A stretch of DNA of 64,000 bases from Anarhynchus alexandrinus (lineage: Eukaryota > Chordata > Aves > Charadriiformes > Charadriidae), in the NCBI GenBank assembly GCA_008711295.1, contig VUYV01000062.1, positions 372,001 to 436,000 on the forward strand, in the 5' to 3' direction. The position numbers and the translations under genes were made by a program. Shown here piece by piece: positions 43,601-58,600 of the stretch (its first letter is position 1; the number at the start of each line of letters is the position of its first letter). Below the pieces are notes generated by a model that made no database searches, was not told the DNA's origin, and saw nothing but the letters and a program-made list of their open reading frames with translations.

Positions 43601-46600
43601 AGAAATGCATTTTCCATGTAGGCATATTTTCATATTTCCATTGCATCGACTAAAATCTCTATAAACACTTGCCATTGAAAAATGTGATTAATTTAGTTTA
43701 TTTGTGGCTTTGTTGCCACTACAAAAATGTCTGATGCCCACATAATTGTGTAGATTTAAGCAAGTAATGGAAAGTATTTAAAATATTCCAACCTTAGTTT
43801 TATAGGTTTGAAGCACCAGTGAAGAATATTCTAGAATTAAAGTAAGGTAATATAGACCTACAAACGCAAAATTGCTATGAAAACTATAGATATGTAACTA
43901 TGTAACTACAGCGGTGAATGCATCACTCAACGCAGGAAATCTGATAAAACAGGACAATCTCATTTGTTATAGAAAACTGTGAAATCACATGAGCAGTATC
44001 GTAAAAACTTAACGGCCACTAATACTAAAATATTAGTTTTGTCTGTTTATAGTTAAAAGGAAATGTTTTCTCTCTGAATTTAATGTCCCCAAACCCTTAT
44101 TTTTCGCTTTCAGGAAGAGGTCTCCATATGTTCCCTCTTGGGGAAACGCCAGTGTGGCACTGTATTCTCCTTGCTAGTTTTAGTCGGTGTTCCGAACCAC
44201 AAGGAAGTGTAACAGCAGTCAGAGCAGTTCTCCTTTGCACTATTAATTTGCTTTGTAGTGCTCAATGGTCAGTAGTGTTTCAGGTTAAATCCTATTCACA
44301 AATTAAAAAGCAAATGGAATCATCCATGCTCCATTTACTTTAGTAAAAGAAGATCATGCAGGGCACTCTGTTTCAGTGGGAATAACTCTTTAGAACTGGA
44401 TTCCTTCGAAGAGCTTATTTTACTATTCCTTTTCACTGTCTCCATATCCAGGAGAGATTATATTCTATTATAACACAGTTTTGGCTGTTGCAGTCTATTT
44501 TGGGAGAATTTAGTGTATGAGAGAGCCTGTATAGTAACAATAACATTTGAGAAATGAGGTGGGGTGGGGATTTTCTGGTTTTGTTTTGTATTTTACTGGA
44601 GTATATGAAAGCTGATTTATTGCTGTCTTATATTTAGTTTAGTATTTAACAAAAAATTATAATCTTACTAAATTATGAAAGTAAGATGAATTTATCTTCT
44701 GGGTTAATGTGAAATGTCTAGGATTGCAATTAATTAAATTCTCTGACTGCATGTGATGGCTGTATTCTTTTAATGTTTTGCGTTGTAGACTTACTAATCA
44801 TTTGTGAGGACTTCATTTACGTTACTGAAAATTAAGCATAATGCCCATTGGCGATGTTGGGAAGAGAATAGTCAAAATGATAGGCTGCTTATGTTTTTAT
44901 TTTCAGGGAAGTAGATAACGTGTAAAGAAGGAACTAAAATGACTAAGTGTAGGTAGACTGAGATATATTAAGATTTTTCAGCTACCTAAATTATGTTTTG
45001 GGTTTATTAGGGCGTGTTCAATTTTGATGGTTTAGAGACCATCTATGGGATGATTTGGTTTGTAATGTTAATTATAATTATAATTATATTCTTGCTTTCA
45101 TTTCGCTTAATGCAATTGTCTACCACAGTTAACACAATTTTAAAATTGCAAAATGTTATTTTAGAATTTAAGGTACCTGTGTGTCCATATTGTATTTCAT
45201 GTAAAAATTCTGGTGTGTTATTGGCATTGACCGGAAACCGTTCAGCAGAACTGAGATGCTTCCAGAAGCAGATGTGTTTTGGAACAATTCAATTGTAGAT
45301 CTGTAGCAGTGAGGTGGGTTAGTTGCTTTACGTACAATTTCTTCTGCTGCATGCTATTTCTGTTTCCCTCATCTTGCTCCATATGCTTGGAAAGCCCAGT
45401 AGGTACCTTTTAATCGGTGTTCTGGAATATTGTGCCCACTTTCTCACATGTTCAGAATGAATGGATTTTTTTCAGAGTTCTGAGATCTCCTGGGAATGTG
45501 TGCACAAAGGCATATAGGGATAGCATCTGTCCAGTGACAGCACAGCAAAAGACTGATACTGAGCTGCTTTCTCTGCTCGTGCCAGGAATGGAGTTGGGTT
45601 TTTTCCCTTTATCCTGCATCCAACAGTTTATAACCTGGTTAAAAACTGTGATTTTTTTTTTATTTTTTTTTTTCTTTGAGAGGAAGAACAACTAATCTGT
45701 CTTTATCTTGGTCTTCTGAAAACACTGGGGTATATTATCATTTGCACAGCATGCAGAAGATAGTTGAAACAGACCCTTCTGCCCGCTCTTGACTGTGAAA
45801 ACGCAAGGCAGAAGGGTGAACCGAGGGTGGGGGGGTCTGTTGCAGTGTCTTGGAGAGACGGTGATTGATGTTGTGTGAACAACACCTTAGCTTGCGTTAT
45901 TAGACAAATGTGAAATCAAACACATTAAAATTGAACTTTTAACAACAGGATTTATTTAGTGGAATATTTAGGGGTTTAATGCTTTTCCATATCTTTTTTT
46001 TTTTAAATATATACAGCAAATGCTATATATCATGATCATTACTGAAAAGAGTGACACACTTTTATGAGTATTATAGCTGTTATTTTGATCTGTGTTTTCA
46101 AAGAGCACTATTTGTGATCCTCCGGGCCTTGATGTGTTAAATGACAATGAAAGTAACTTTCTGTTTAATCCTGTAGCTGTACAGCAATTATAGTTATATT
46201 TTTCCACAGTACTTCTAAAAGTCTAGCTATTTTTCACCCAGATTTTGTGTTGTGCCAGTTGTGCTGTAAATTCACTTGAGTAGTTATGGCCCACGTTAGA
46301 ACCACCACGTACTGGCTGCTAGAAATGAGTCCTGGCGTTGGGTATGTCTGTGTATGAGAGGCATTAGTACTGGTATCGGAGAAGGGCGTACCTCAGTGGG
46401 GATGCAGAACACCCAGATTTATGTACAGCTTACGGTCTGTTGTTACACAGTCCCACTCAGCGTGTCATTAATACAATAATAATTAAGTTGAGCCTTAACC
46501 TGAAGACCTCTCCCCAGGTTAGATCACAGGCTGTCTATAAATCAGTACAGTATCGGAGGGGGTGCTCTCGTTTTTGGGGAGGGTCTTTGCTTTTTGTTTT

Positions 46601-49600
46601 ATAAACATAATGGACTGATTACGGTAGAGAATTGGTTTGAATTTTCCTACTGTCTGTATACATGCAATTGATAGCATGAGAAACTTACTCTAAGGAGGAA
46701 AATCTTCTAGTGTTACTTGAACTTCTGATGACTTCATCTGGTCTCTTTGTGCACGTTCTTTCATCAGAAACTTATTTCATGTGACAAAAAGACCAAAATT
46801 TTTAGTGGAAATATAGTGCTGATAGACGGTGGGGAAAATGTCATCAATAATTTCTTCTGCAAATCCGTAAGATCTAACTTGATATCAAGGCTTACAGGCG
46901 CCTGAACAAGCAAGCGTTCGCGCTGAACTTCTTGTTCTAAATCAATATGTCTATCCATCCATCTTCACAGAAAATGATGTATTTTTATATAATCAGTTGA
47001 TAGAAGATGTATTTAACTTTTGTCATTCGTGTTCTGGTAGTTTCTAGACAAAAGTAGACAAAAAGCATTTCAGGTATGAAAATGCGTGCTGCTTTTAGTT
47101 TTGTTGATTTTACAGTAATTGAATGCCAGAGAAGAAATGAACAAGGAATAACTCGGCCACCTCATTTTTTAGCTAGTAATACCTGCTGCCAGTGAGAAAA
47201 AAAGAAAGGCGAATTGCCTTTTCAAGACCCAGGGAGTCGGGTCAATGATTTCACCCAACACATTGAATTCATTCCTATTTGCATGGTTTCCTGATGTAAA
47301 ATACTGGTGTTTACTTCAAACATGAAGTATCTGTGTTATAAAGAATGCAAGGAAATGACGTTATCTCCTGTAAAATGTCGTATCTCTTTCATATAACTGT
47401 GAAGAGTAGCTGTCTGATCAAAACATTTCAGAGTAAAGGGTTGAAATGATCAGTTCATTATTTTAAAGTGGATATTTTCGGTTATCCAAATAGCTGAGTT
47501 ATTTCACTCTTCACAAAAATATGTATCAAAACACTATGTCATATCAGGCATAAAGGAAATACATCGATTGTGCAAATTCTCAAATTTTGTATGAAGCAAA
47601 ATGTTTTTCCTATGTGTTTTTACATTAAAACAAACAAACAAACAACGCCAACAAACCAAACAGTGGAAATGACTACCAGAAACCTATTTATTATTATTTC
47701 TCCAAAATGCATCTTGCAAAGTACTGATAGGACAGTCTTACCATAGTTTTGAGATTTACAAGTTTTAGTCCTGTAGCGTTCTTTCCATTTGTTCACACAG
47801 TACGAAAAAGCAATGCCGAGAGTGATGTCTGTCATACTCGTGAATTGTCCCTATTCATGCTATTTCTAACAAAATGTTCAGTTAGTAAATGCTAATATTT
47901 TTTCCTTATTTTCTAGGGTCCTTTAGAAAATGATTTGGTAGTACATGTGGCCCTGATAGCAGAAAGTCAGCGGTATGTATTTACTTTTATTAAGACTGTA
48001 TACATTAGGGAAGTGTTGAACAATTGACATCTTAAATTTGCCAAAGGTATTTAAGGAAGCGTAGAATATAATGCTGCTACTTGTGTATCTGCTGCCAAGA
48101 TAATTGTTAAAACTAAGACTATTCTGTGATTTCTCATGAAATTTGTCATTATTTCATTCCTAGCCTACAAGTTTTTCTGAACACATATGGAATCCAAACT
48201 CAGACCCCCCAGCAGGTGGAACCAATTCAGATATGGGCTCAAAAAGAACTTGTCAAAGTAAGGAATTTTGCATCTAAAATTATTTATCTAGCTATACATT
48301 TCTTTTTTAACTCTAGGAATTTGTATCAAGCTATTAGACTTGTATCTCCTTAAAGTTGCTATCCACCTTTTTGTGTTATTCTCATTCAATTGCAAGATAT
48401 GGTGAGTTACACATGCCTAGGTAGCGCTTTCAGTAAAACGCTGAAGCCCAGATGTCCTGTATTACCTGATTAGGCTTATTACTTGAGCCACTTTCAAAGA
48501 ATAATGAACGAATAATAAAATTTTAATAATAATAATAATAGCACAGTAGACTAAGTGAAACTTGATGGAGAAACAAGCAAATGAGCAATAGTCAAAGAAA
48601 TGGATTAAGGCAGTAGGCATAAACCATCCTATCATTTCATAGTGTAGCCCCTAAAACAGGCATTATACAGTCTTCTGTAACTGTTTTTTTAGAAGTCCCT
48701 GGAGTTGGCTATATCCAGGAAGTTTGGTGTTTAAACCCTTTTTAGTTAACCCCTTTAACTTGGCACATTTAAAAATCTACGGTCAAAAATTAATGGCGAG
48801 AAGGATGTCTTCAGAATCCCCTTCATCTTCTGTGAAGACTTCAAGTTTTTCCTTTTTCTGTACAGGCAAGTAGTCTCCTAGTGGAGTACCACCGCTTTTA
48901 GCCCTTAGCTGTACTCATCCTCCCTGCTGATGACAGCTTAGATGCATCTGTGCAGGTAGCTGTCAACATCACGTGAAGCCAGCCGTCGAAGATGAATGGC
49001 ATCTACAGGCCATACCAGTCCATTTCAGCATCTCTTTGCACTACCATGGCCTCTTTCCTGTTCAGTCATTTTTAATATTTTATATATAGCACTTTCGCTA
49101 CATTGAGTATGCGCTTCAAGTTATGTGGTGCTGTTTGTCCTGGAAATACATTTCAGTATATGAGGCTCTGAGAAGTGCTGCTCTGAATGATAAATGCGTT
49201 GATCAGCAATTGTAGCTAAACTTGTCAAAACTCCTAATAAGAACCCGTATGATTACTGCTACCTGTTTACCCCTATCTCTGATACACCTGGACCCTTCCT
49301 CTGATAAAACCTTGAAAATAGTCCCCACTGTACATAAACGAGCTGCAGGAAACCGTCAGACAAGTACGCTGATCCAGAACCACAGATGTGCGCTTGATGT
49401 ATTTCATACTTCACCACCTAAAGTTTGATTGTGGATCAGGTCAGCCCCGAGGTGGTCAGGCAGCTGGACAAGGTGATCGTTGTAGGTCTCTTCCAACTGA
49501 AATGGTCTTTTCTATTATATTCTAATGGGGCACAGAAAGCGCTTGTCTAACTTTGAACAACACAAATTGTCTTAAACAAGAGTGAGGAATTCTGAATGTC

Positions 49601-52600
49601 TGGGAGAAGTATAATGAACATATTTAGTTTGTCAACCCTGAAGTTCCAGCTGTGGAACAAATCACTATGTGAGTCTCTGCCTCTGAAATCAGGATCACGT
49701 GGCTGATGCCATTGGCAGTATCATAAGTCTGTAGGACACAGAAAAAAGTAAAACTAAAAATAGAGCACAGCAAGATATTTCAGGCTTCATAAGTCTGTGA
49801 GGATAACTGGTGTACCAAAACCTTGCTAGCTTATTCACAAAAATGCTTACCCCAAATAATGATTGCCACTAACACCTGAGAAATATTTAAAGAGAGAGAA
49901 AAGAGACATCTCTGTTTACATTCAGCCTTGTTCATTTCTCAGCCCATTTTTGCTCACTAGTTTTCTTGATAATATATTTCAAAATGAATTCTCTCTGACT
50001 GTATTTGTCCTGAAATTCTGTACCTGAAATTTTGGTTTAACAAATAGATACTCCATACATTTACTATAGAAGTATATATTGTCTCTCAGTCATCCATCAT
50101 TTCTTTGTGTCCCTGACAAAAAGATGAGACCTTCATTAAGTTTTATGATTATCAATTAAATTACTAGCTATGACAAGTTTTGTGTTAGGATTTATTTTTC
50201 AAAAGCTGGTGAGACATCTGGCAATTCTGACATTTTCTTTATACTCATGATGGGTAGGTACATCTGCCTCATCATCATTTACTTTTAAAAAGAATGTCAT
50301 GAAAATATTAAATCGCCTGATGCAAAACCTCTTCTTGGTGGGCTTCCAGAAAAGGCTACGCTGTAGCTGTAAAATTGAAGCAATGGAAGTGTTTGGGGCA
50401 CTATGGGAACTGAGGTTTGATCTCTGGGCTTATACAAAAAAACTAATACAAACCAAACAGCAAACAAAAAAACCCAAACCTGGTAGCACTTGTCATCCTT
50501 TGTGGGCAGGGGAAGGTAATGCTGCAAGAATTGTCTGTATTTTTGGGAAAAAAGGGTTGATCCATAAGAACATGGATCTCAGCATTTGCTATTGTGATGC
50601 TGTCAGTTCTCAGTAGTGCTTAATTAGAAACTTTTGAACTGGTCTAGTGGCACGTGGTAACAGTTTAAACCTCTGGACGTATAAACAGGCATGTGTCCAA
50701 AACAGTAGTGTAAAAAGAAACAAGTGGATGAGGGGAAGACATCAATTCAGGAAAATTAGGGATTGAAAGTAGGACTGGAGGTCATGTTATCAGATCCACA
50801 AAGTCTAGGGGGGGGAGTGAAAAGAGGAAAACGAGAAAATGGGACAAGATGCAATATATAGGGGGAAAAGTATGTATGTAGTGGAAGCATAGTACAGGAG
50901 AGTAGCAGAGTACTCCATAGGCACAGACTGACAGAAGATAAAAGAACACAGAACCAGATGGTGTGAAAGACCACTCTAGTGCGGTTCACTCTCATCAATC
51001 AACCCAACAGTCCAGTCTGCTTTCACAGCCGTTTCTTGCTATTATCAGCTTTAATAGTCCAGAATTGAAGGGCATTTTAATCCAAAAAAACCTGCTTGAA
51101 GAAGCTGGACTTGCATGAAAATGTACTTTTGTTCCGATCCTCTGGTGCTGAATCTGTCCTGACGTTTTAATTGTAACAGATCAAGATGGAAAGCTGTTAG
51201 TAGAAGATGAAACTGCTTTGGCAGACTGTAGAATAGCATGAGGCCTCAGGCTAAAGAAAGAGTCTTCAAGGAAAGAGACAATATTACAATAGTACTGGAG
51301 TTCTGGTTTTGTTAAGAAAATATTTTATGTTTTGTGTTCTAGCAAAATGAAGGTCCTTTTAGTGTTAAATTATAATGTCTACTGCCATTCTCCTAGTCTC
51401 TGTTATTTACTACAAAAAAGGGCCTCAACATTCTTTTGGTTTTATTATGTATAGATGGGTTATTTAAAGCTGTTAGTGTTTTCATGTCTTTGATTCCTTT
51501 CCCGCTTGAGTCTGGATGAACAGGTGATGTAGGTAATTTCGGTGTTTTTCTTTTTTAAATAGTTCTTGGTATTAATGCAGAAACATAGGCGATATCAGAA
51601 AGGCCCCAAGCTGACAGAAGTACAAAGCTATTAAGTGTAATGTTTGTTCCAATGTTCACTTTCATTTGCTTCTGAATTATCTTCCTATAACATAAAAAAA
51701 GGTTGAGCTTAAGAAGATGTTCTGAATTCTGAATGTTCTGAAGTTTTAGTAATAGTGGGTTCCTTACCTAAACCAGCCCAAATAAGAAAAAAATTACAGC
51801 TTTCAGTCTGGTTTAACTGATACATTTATAATGTCTTGCTCACAGCCTAGTTGGTTTTTCATGTTTTTATTCTCATACACTGTAATAAATGAAGATTATT
51901 TCTTTAACATGCAAGTCTTACAAAATTCTATCAGTTGAAGTAACACTAGGCATACATAATTTAACTCAAATAAGAATCAAGCAATGAATAATGAGATAAT
52001 TCCCTCTCGCTTGCATTGTTGATGCATTATTTTTGCACGCCTTCACTAAAATTAGAATACAGATCTCTAAAGAGTTCTTCTTATATTACTGTTTTACCTT
52101 TGTGTCCACATTGGTAGAGCACTACAGAAGGCAAAACTGGCCACACAATAGATGGAAATGATCCTTTCAAAAATGATCCTTTAAAAAAATTATTTCAATG
52201 AGCAATCTGAAGATTTAAAAAAATCTCAATTACATAGACTAGAAAAATAATAGGAGTAAGAAGGTAAAAATAAGACCTAATATAGGAAACAACAAGTTTT
52301 ACTTGAAATTTGAAACTATGCACATAGGCAGGACTTTGCCCATCTGCACCCCATGTGTCCTCATCACAGCATCAGGATCTGCCCAGCACTCCTCCTTACC
52401 CTTAATGAAGACATTCCTCTTTTCGTGTAAACCAGCATTGACTGTATTTTCACCTTCATAAGTAAGGTGAAAATCCCTCATCCTCCCAAAATTATTATTA
52501 GGAGGAGGGAAGGGGAGCTGTTACCTGTACAGCAGAGTACTGGTCTGCCAGAAGTGCCGCGAGTTCTGCGGGGAGGAAGGGGTGACTGTTGGGGAGCGGG

Positions 52601-55600
52601 CTGCTTGCGTCCTGCATTTCTCGCTTCAATTACATATTTGATTTCTCTTTGCTGTAAAGATACTTGGTGTTATCAAAACAATTAGATTTGGTCTTTGAAC
52701 TAAATATACCAAATCTAGTGTTCTCTCACTTGACTAATAGTTGTTACNTAGGAGCATAAGAAAGGCTTCTATGTAGGTCTCCCTCAGTTTTCATGATTCT
52801 TTCTCACAGGCTTACTTCCATTTGGGAGTCAATGACAAACTGGGATTATCTGGAAGACCGGACAGGCCTATAGGATGCCTTGGAACATCAAAGGTCATTG
52901 CAAAAAAAATTTATATTATTGTTATTGACGTATATTTCAGATAAACACTGAATTAGTCTCTGAATGATTTTAAATAGACTTGAAATGTAATTTTATTTTA
53001 TGCATATATCTTATTTTAAAGTACTTGTAATGTATTTTGCTATTATGAATGCGCATGCTCTCTCTTATTATTGAACTGTCATATGTTTCCTAGACATCCA
53101 ATTACAGTAATACTTGGCCAAAACAGGCTGAATGGTGATGAACTGCTTTAACTGAAATAGAATCTAGATTTGCATACCTAATAAAACCCAGAGTAACTAA
53201 AATTAGATATGTAGGTTTTATCTTAAATATTTTTTAATTCAACTGTTCCATATTGATTATTACTTTGATAATTTCAAAATACCCTTTTTCCCCTTTCAGC
53301 CACTTCAGTGCTTCAAATATTTTATAGAAAAGATTAATGGAAGCTTTCTCTCTCAACAGATTTATCGAATACTAGGAAAGACTGTGGTTTGCTACTCGAT
53401 CATTTTTGATCTAAGTGATTTCTACATGTCTCAGGATGTTATGATGTTGATTGATGACATTAAGGTATTTATCTTTAACTTTTCCTTTGAGAAACTGACA
53501 AAGATAGAATCTGTAGATGAATAAACTGTGAAGTTTGATAAAATAGAAGATTGAAAGGGGGGAACACTGTGTAGTGTGTATTCTTCTAATATAAAAGTAA
53601 ACTTGCAGTATATGCTGGAAGGTGTATTGAGATGAATATCCTGTCAGCCCCGTACAAGTCCTAGTGAGTATCTCTGTCTGACAAAAAAACCCTCACCCAC
53701 TAGTGATTGGGAAGGCTGTAGTGCAGCAAGCAAATTATCATTTGTTTCTTTGAGAAAACAAACATTCTTGGCTGAAAAGAGGAATGAGAGTGGTCTGTTT
53801 ACGGGAAATATGAATGCCTCACCTGGAGAAAGTATTACTCAACTTTGCCTTCCTTACCTGCAGCAGGCAGCGGTGCAAAGCTTACCTGGCAGGTCCTCTG
53901 TGCTTGAGCAGCTACTTGCAGTGCATGGAAGGTGGCAGTGGTTATTCCATGCCAGGGGCTGTGGTTCACGCCCTGGATCCCCATGCGCGCTCGCTAGGTC
54001 ATCGCGTGCAGTTCAGCACACCGCACTCTGTCTAGTGGTTTAGTCTGTGATCAGTAGCTATGGTAGGAGTATTTTCAGAAAACTTGTGACACAGCAGTGC
54101 TTGAAAGCAGTTTATATTTGTTGAAGAAATCTGTTAGTGGTTTATTAGCTAAGCTTTTTTTTTTTTAATCTGTTGGGTGTTTCAGTGCTGTTATTTTAAG
54201 ATAGCTCTTCTAGTATCTTGTACTGTGTATTCTGGTTTGTTGTGCTTGTGTATTATTTTTTCTGTTTGTTTGTGACAAACATTATTTCTTACCTAGAATG
54301 CTCTGCAGTTCATTAAGCAGTACTGGAAAATGCACGGTCGTCCACTGTTCGTTGTACTTATCCGTGAAGACAATATAAGGTAGAGAGAGATAAAAGCATC
54401 ATTTGCAGTATGGTATTTACCTTATTGCAAGATTAATGGATTTCTGTTTCAAATTTCAGAGGGAGCAGATTCAATCCAATACTGGATATGTTGGCAGCCT
54501 TTAGAAAGGGAATTGTTGGAGGAGTGAAAGTTCATGTTGACAGAGTACAGGTACAATGTTTTTCCTGAATGGTGTATACTTACCTCCTAGTATTGGTATG
54601 TGTAGTCTTACTACTTTTGTTTTTCATGTGACATCTAAGTATTTCATTTAGTATCATAAAATTAAGGAGTAAAGACCCAAGATATTTGGTAGTTTTTGTT
54701 TTATCTTGAAACAAGGGTTTATTTTAATTCCTTTTGACTAGCCTTTTGAAAGTGATAATCTTCATAGAGGATTTTCAGAAGGGAGAAGATTAATTTTTTT
54801 TATGTTCAGCAATCTTGTGAAATTACCACCAAAGGATAAATCCACGATGTCAAGCGTTGAGGGATTTCTTTTGATTACATAATCAATGGGGGGGGAGGTG
54901 CTTCACATATATTAAAATTCTTACAAGAACTAAGATCTAGTTTTAACATCCTTGCTGTTTGAAGTCATCTTAAAGCAGGAAAGTTGCTTCATTAAAATGT
55001 GAAAATTACGGAGTCAGGTGCTGCTTTTGGATACTCAGACGTGCTAGTTAATCTTAGTTTACTCCTACTGAAGAACGCTGCTTTTTGTAAGACAGAAGAC
55101 CAAAGACACAGTTATGATTTCTTGTTCCCTAGAAAATAATGAATTTTTAGAAGAGCTGGGTCATTTGTAAATTAAATACTCATAGCTGTAATGCTTTAAA
55201 ATATCCTTGTAATTTTTCAAGTTTTTGTGTATTTCTACTGGTCACATGTAGGTCATGCAGTTGCTCCTGTTACCATTGACTTTTCCTGTAGCAAGTGCCA
55301 TTACTGTCCATGGAAAAACTGCGGCAGTGTTTGTTGTTGTGTGGTTTGTTTTGTTTTGTTGTTTGTTTGTAGTTTGTTTCTTTTTTAATTTAACTGCAAT
55401 AACTCTCTTGCTTTGCATTTGCTTAAACTGATGTATTAGCAGGTGAGAAATTTCTCAATCTACATAATGTGTCCTTATTTTAAGCACTACACTGTTACAG
55501 TTGTCAGGGAGTGAACTTCCCCTTCCATACTCATTGACGTTCTGGAAAGATTCTTATTTTTAAAAACAAAAAGTAATTAGTAGTTTTGCAGTGTTTAAGA

Positions 55601-58600
55601 TGTAGACAGTCAGTGGTCTCTGCTTCATTTGTCATCCATTAAAAAGAGTACATGGTAAAACTACCAACTAATGTTTACTTGGCTTTAAGGTAGATGTTGG
55701 TGATCAGTGCATTTAATGGTGGAACGTGGTATGCTTTCTCCATCTGTTCAACTAAAATCTCTCAGTCTTACTGAACAGTTGTCACATTTTGCAGACAGCC
55801 TTGTTTCATTATGGGGGAGGATTTGGGACAAGGGACATGTCTAATGCGTGGCGTTTTCTTAAATAATTCATCTATTCCAACAAAATACATACTGCATCTT
55901 TGTGAATTGCATTCAGCTGCTTCATTTAGATGCACATGTGTACACATGCCTCGAGATAGAATGTGTGTCTCTAATTGGGTGAGTGCTCTTTTTTCTTGTA
56001 AAGCACACAAAATCTAATTTCATTTAAAAATTTGTATGCTTAGAAGACTTGTAGCTCTTTTCTGATTTTCACCTTCATTGTCGTCATGTGTTCAAGCAGA
56101 TATGCAAGTCAAAGAACAAATGACGCTACCAATAAAAGCAAAGCAGATTTTTTATATTCAGTCATCTCACAGCGTAACAGATCAATATTTTATGCAACTT
56201 GTGTACAATGAAAATGGAATTCAAAAGTTTACAATACACAGTTCTATTTAGCTAATGAGAACCATCAAAAAGCAGTCTTAAAAATGCTGTAGTACAATAG
56301 GTTTCCTCTGGCAGTATACAAATAGGAAATTCCTATAAATTTAGAGTGAATGAATTGTAACAACTACATCAGATAAATGCAACATTGAATTTCAGGTATG
56401 TAATGTTCTGAGACAGAAGTATTTGTAAGCTGCACTTGATGTGCAAACTTAGGGCAGACATGCTTGGATCAAGGAAGAACTACAGAGTAGGAAATGCTAT
56501 TATATTGTGTTTTCCTGAAACATCACTGAGACTTACAGGAAAACTACCCATCCTTCAGGGATCCCTGAAACAATGAGTATTGTGATCCAGACCACGGGTA
56601 TCATGCAGGACTCTGAGGAATGCAAATCCTTGGTCTCGGGTGTTTTCATCTGACCTGGTTTTTGGGGCATTGATTGATTAAGCTGTACATCGCAGGCAGA
56701 ACACCAGCAAAAAAAGAGACAGCAGCCCTGAGAGACTTCTGCTGTCTTGAGCAAGATCTTAAGAAAGAGGAAAAAAGCTCTGAAAGCATAGAGATATTTG
56801 GAACTGTAGATAAAGAAACTGTTTCCTCAATGGAAATCGCCAGCAACACACTGAGATTGAAAGACAACTATATAGTTATGTACATTTCTGCACCTTTTTT
56901 TAATTTTTTCAATTTTTTGTTTCAGACATTAATATCTGGAGCAGTTGTTGAACAACTTGACTTCCTAAGAATCACTGAAACAGAAGAGTAAGGCTATGTG
57001 TAAATAATAACGATGAAGTATTGGATAATTAAAATATTTTCTGAACTCTGAAGGAATGAAATATTTTTTTCAGGGCTCCCGTATTTAAGAGTTTGGAGGA
57101 GTTGGATCTTCCAAAACATTCAAAAGTCAAGAGACAGTCTAGTACTCCCAATGCTTCTGAACTTGAGCAGCAACCTGATGTAAACATTAATGACTGGAAA
57201 AACAAGTCAACATATGAGATCCTGCAGAAACTTAATGTAAGAAAACTTGATAAAAATCCAGTGTAACTTCATTCTCATGAAATAAGAAATTACATACTGG
57301 TATTGTTTTTAGCAGCAGCCTACTTAGATCAACATGATTAGTGTCATGGTTCAATGTTAATAATACAGCTAGTAACACAGAATGTCTAACTTGGTGATCT
57401 TAAAGGTCTTTTCCAACCTAAATGATTCTATGATTCTATGTTCCTCTTCATACTCAGGGAATCTTCTTCTTTACTGTCCTTTATCTTAACCTAGAGAACT
57501 TTCTGGCCCTTCATGCTGTAACTGTTGGTTTCCATTTCTCCCAGCTACCCAAATCATCTTCTGGTATTAAATGACCATCTAAAAGTATGAATAGATATTT
57601 TATTGCTAGACGAAAATTCAAAAGACTTCAACAGTTGGTAATCGCTCTGACAAACTGGTAACTTCTAATGATGCCAAGGGAAACTTCCAATCTGGCATTT
57701 TTCCTGTATCTAGAAGAAAACAACCAGTGACTGCTTCTAGATCAATAGGAACACATGACGTATTCCGCTTGGTTCCCTACGTCATTACAAGCGTTTCTGC
57801 TGTAAATGACAGGACCCAAGAACAGAAAAACGGGAAATATTTCTGAGGCCAAATTATTACAACGTAATTTGAACCATGGAGAAGCCTCTGCAAGCAGAGT
57901 GACAAGGATACAGCTTACATAGGGTATGAAGTAGTTGTGAAGACCCCTTAAAAATGACATTTCTAGACTTTTTTTTTTTTAATTAAAGAAAAGGACCTTT
58001 GATAGCTCTTCTGGTTTTGCTTCACTGAAAATCTGAAGGCTATTTGTGGTTATGTTTTTGCTGTTTTTTTTAAGGACTGCAATTGCCTAGCAAGTCAAGC
58101 ATTACTCTCAGGTATATTGCTTAAAAGGGAAGGACCGAATTTTATCACCAAGGAAGGTAAGAGCTTCTTTCACTTGACTATTCTGAGTATTTCAGGAAGC
58201 AGCTGTACGGTTAGTTGTAATGAACATGAATAATGGCCATGCATGCCAGCAGTTGTGTAGCTATTTTCTTTTCCATTTAAAGCAATTTCTGCATTAAATG
58301 GGACATGCAAATTCATAGCATGGTGGGGAATGAGCTGCTAAATATATGAACTCTTCTAGATTGTTTGTAGGCAGGTGCTGTATCTGGTTGTAATTTTGAA
58401 CACATAGATGTAAAAACCAGGGGATTTGACCTTGTATAGAAAACTGAAACTAAAGACAAGTTTGTGTGTCTGTAACACTTAGTCTGAAATGTGTGAAGCT
58501 TTATACTGAATTTTTATTTTACTTTCATGTAATTAGACTAATTCAATATATCTGTGAATCTTAATGTACTCTAATTTTCTATTATGGCTTTGTATTAGAG

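Larger units (their letters stand above)
48258..52809 (+). other. PHKB: PHKB intron 17
   Basis: 4.6-kb intron. It holds a TAA microsatellite at 48524-48541, a CR1 3' end at 49430-49525, a G8-type run near 50810-50818, a CpG-richer patch at 52495-52625, and an unresolved base N at 52748, 62 bases before the next exon. The rest is AT-rich and unclassified. Confidence 0.8.

Noticed and set aside
45014..45298. 94-codon plus-strand frame with a hydrophobic Ile-rich start
   Set aside because: The hydrophobic run comes from an ATA/ATT repeat; no conserved protein follows.
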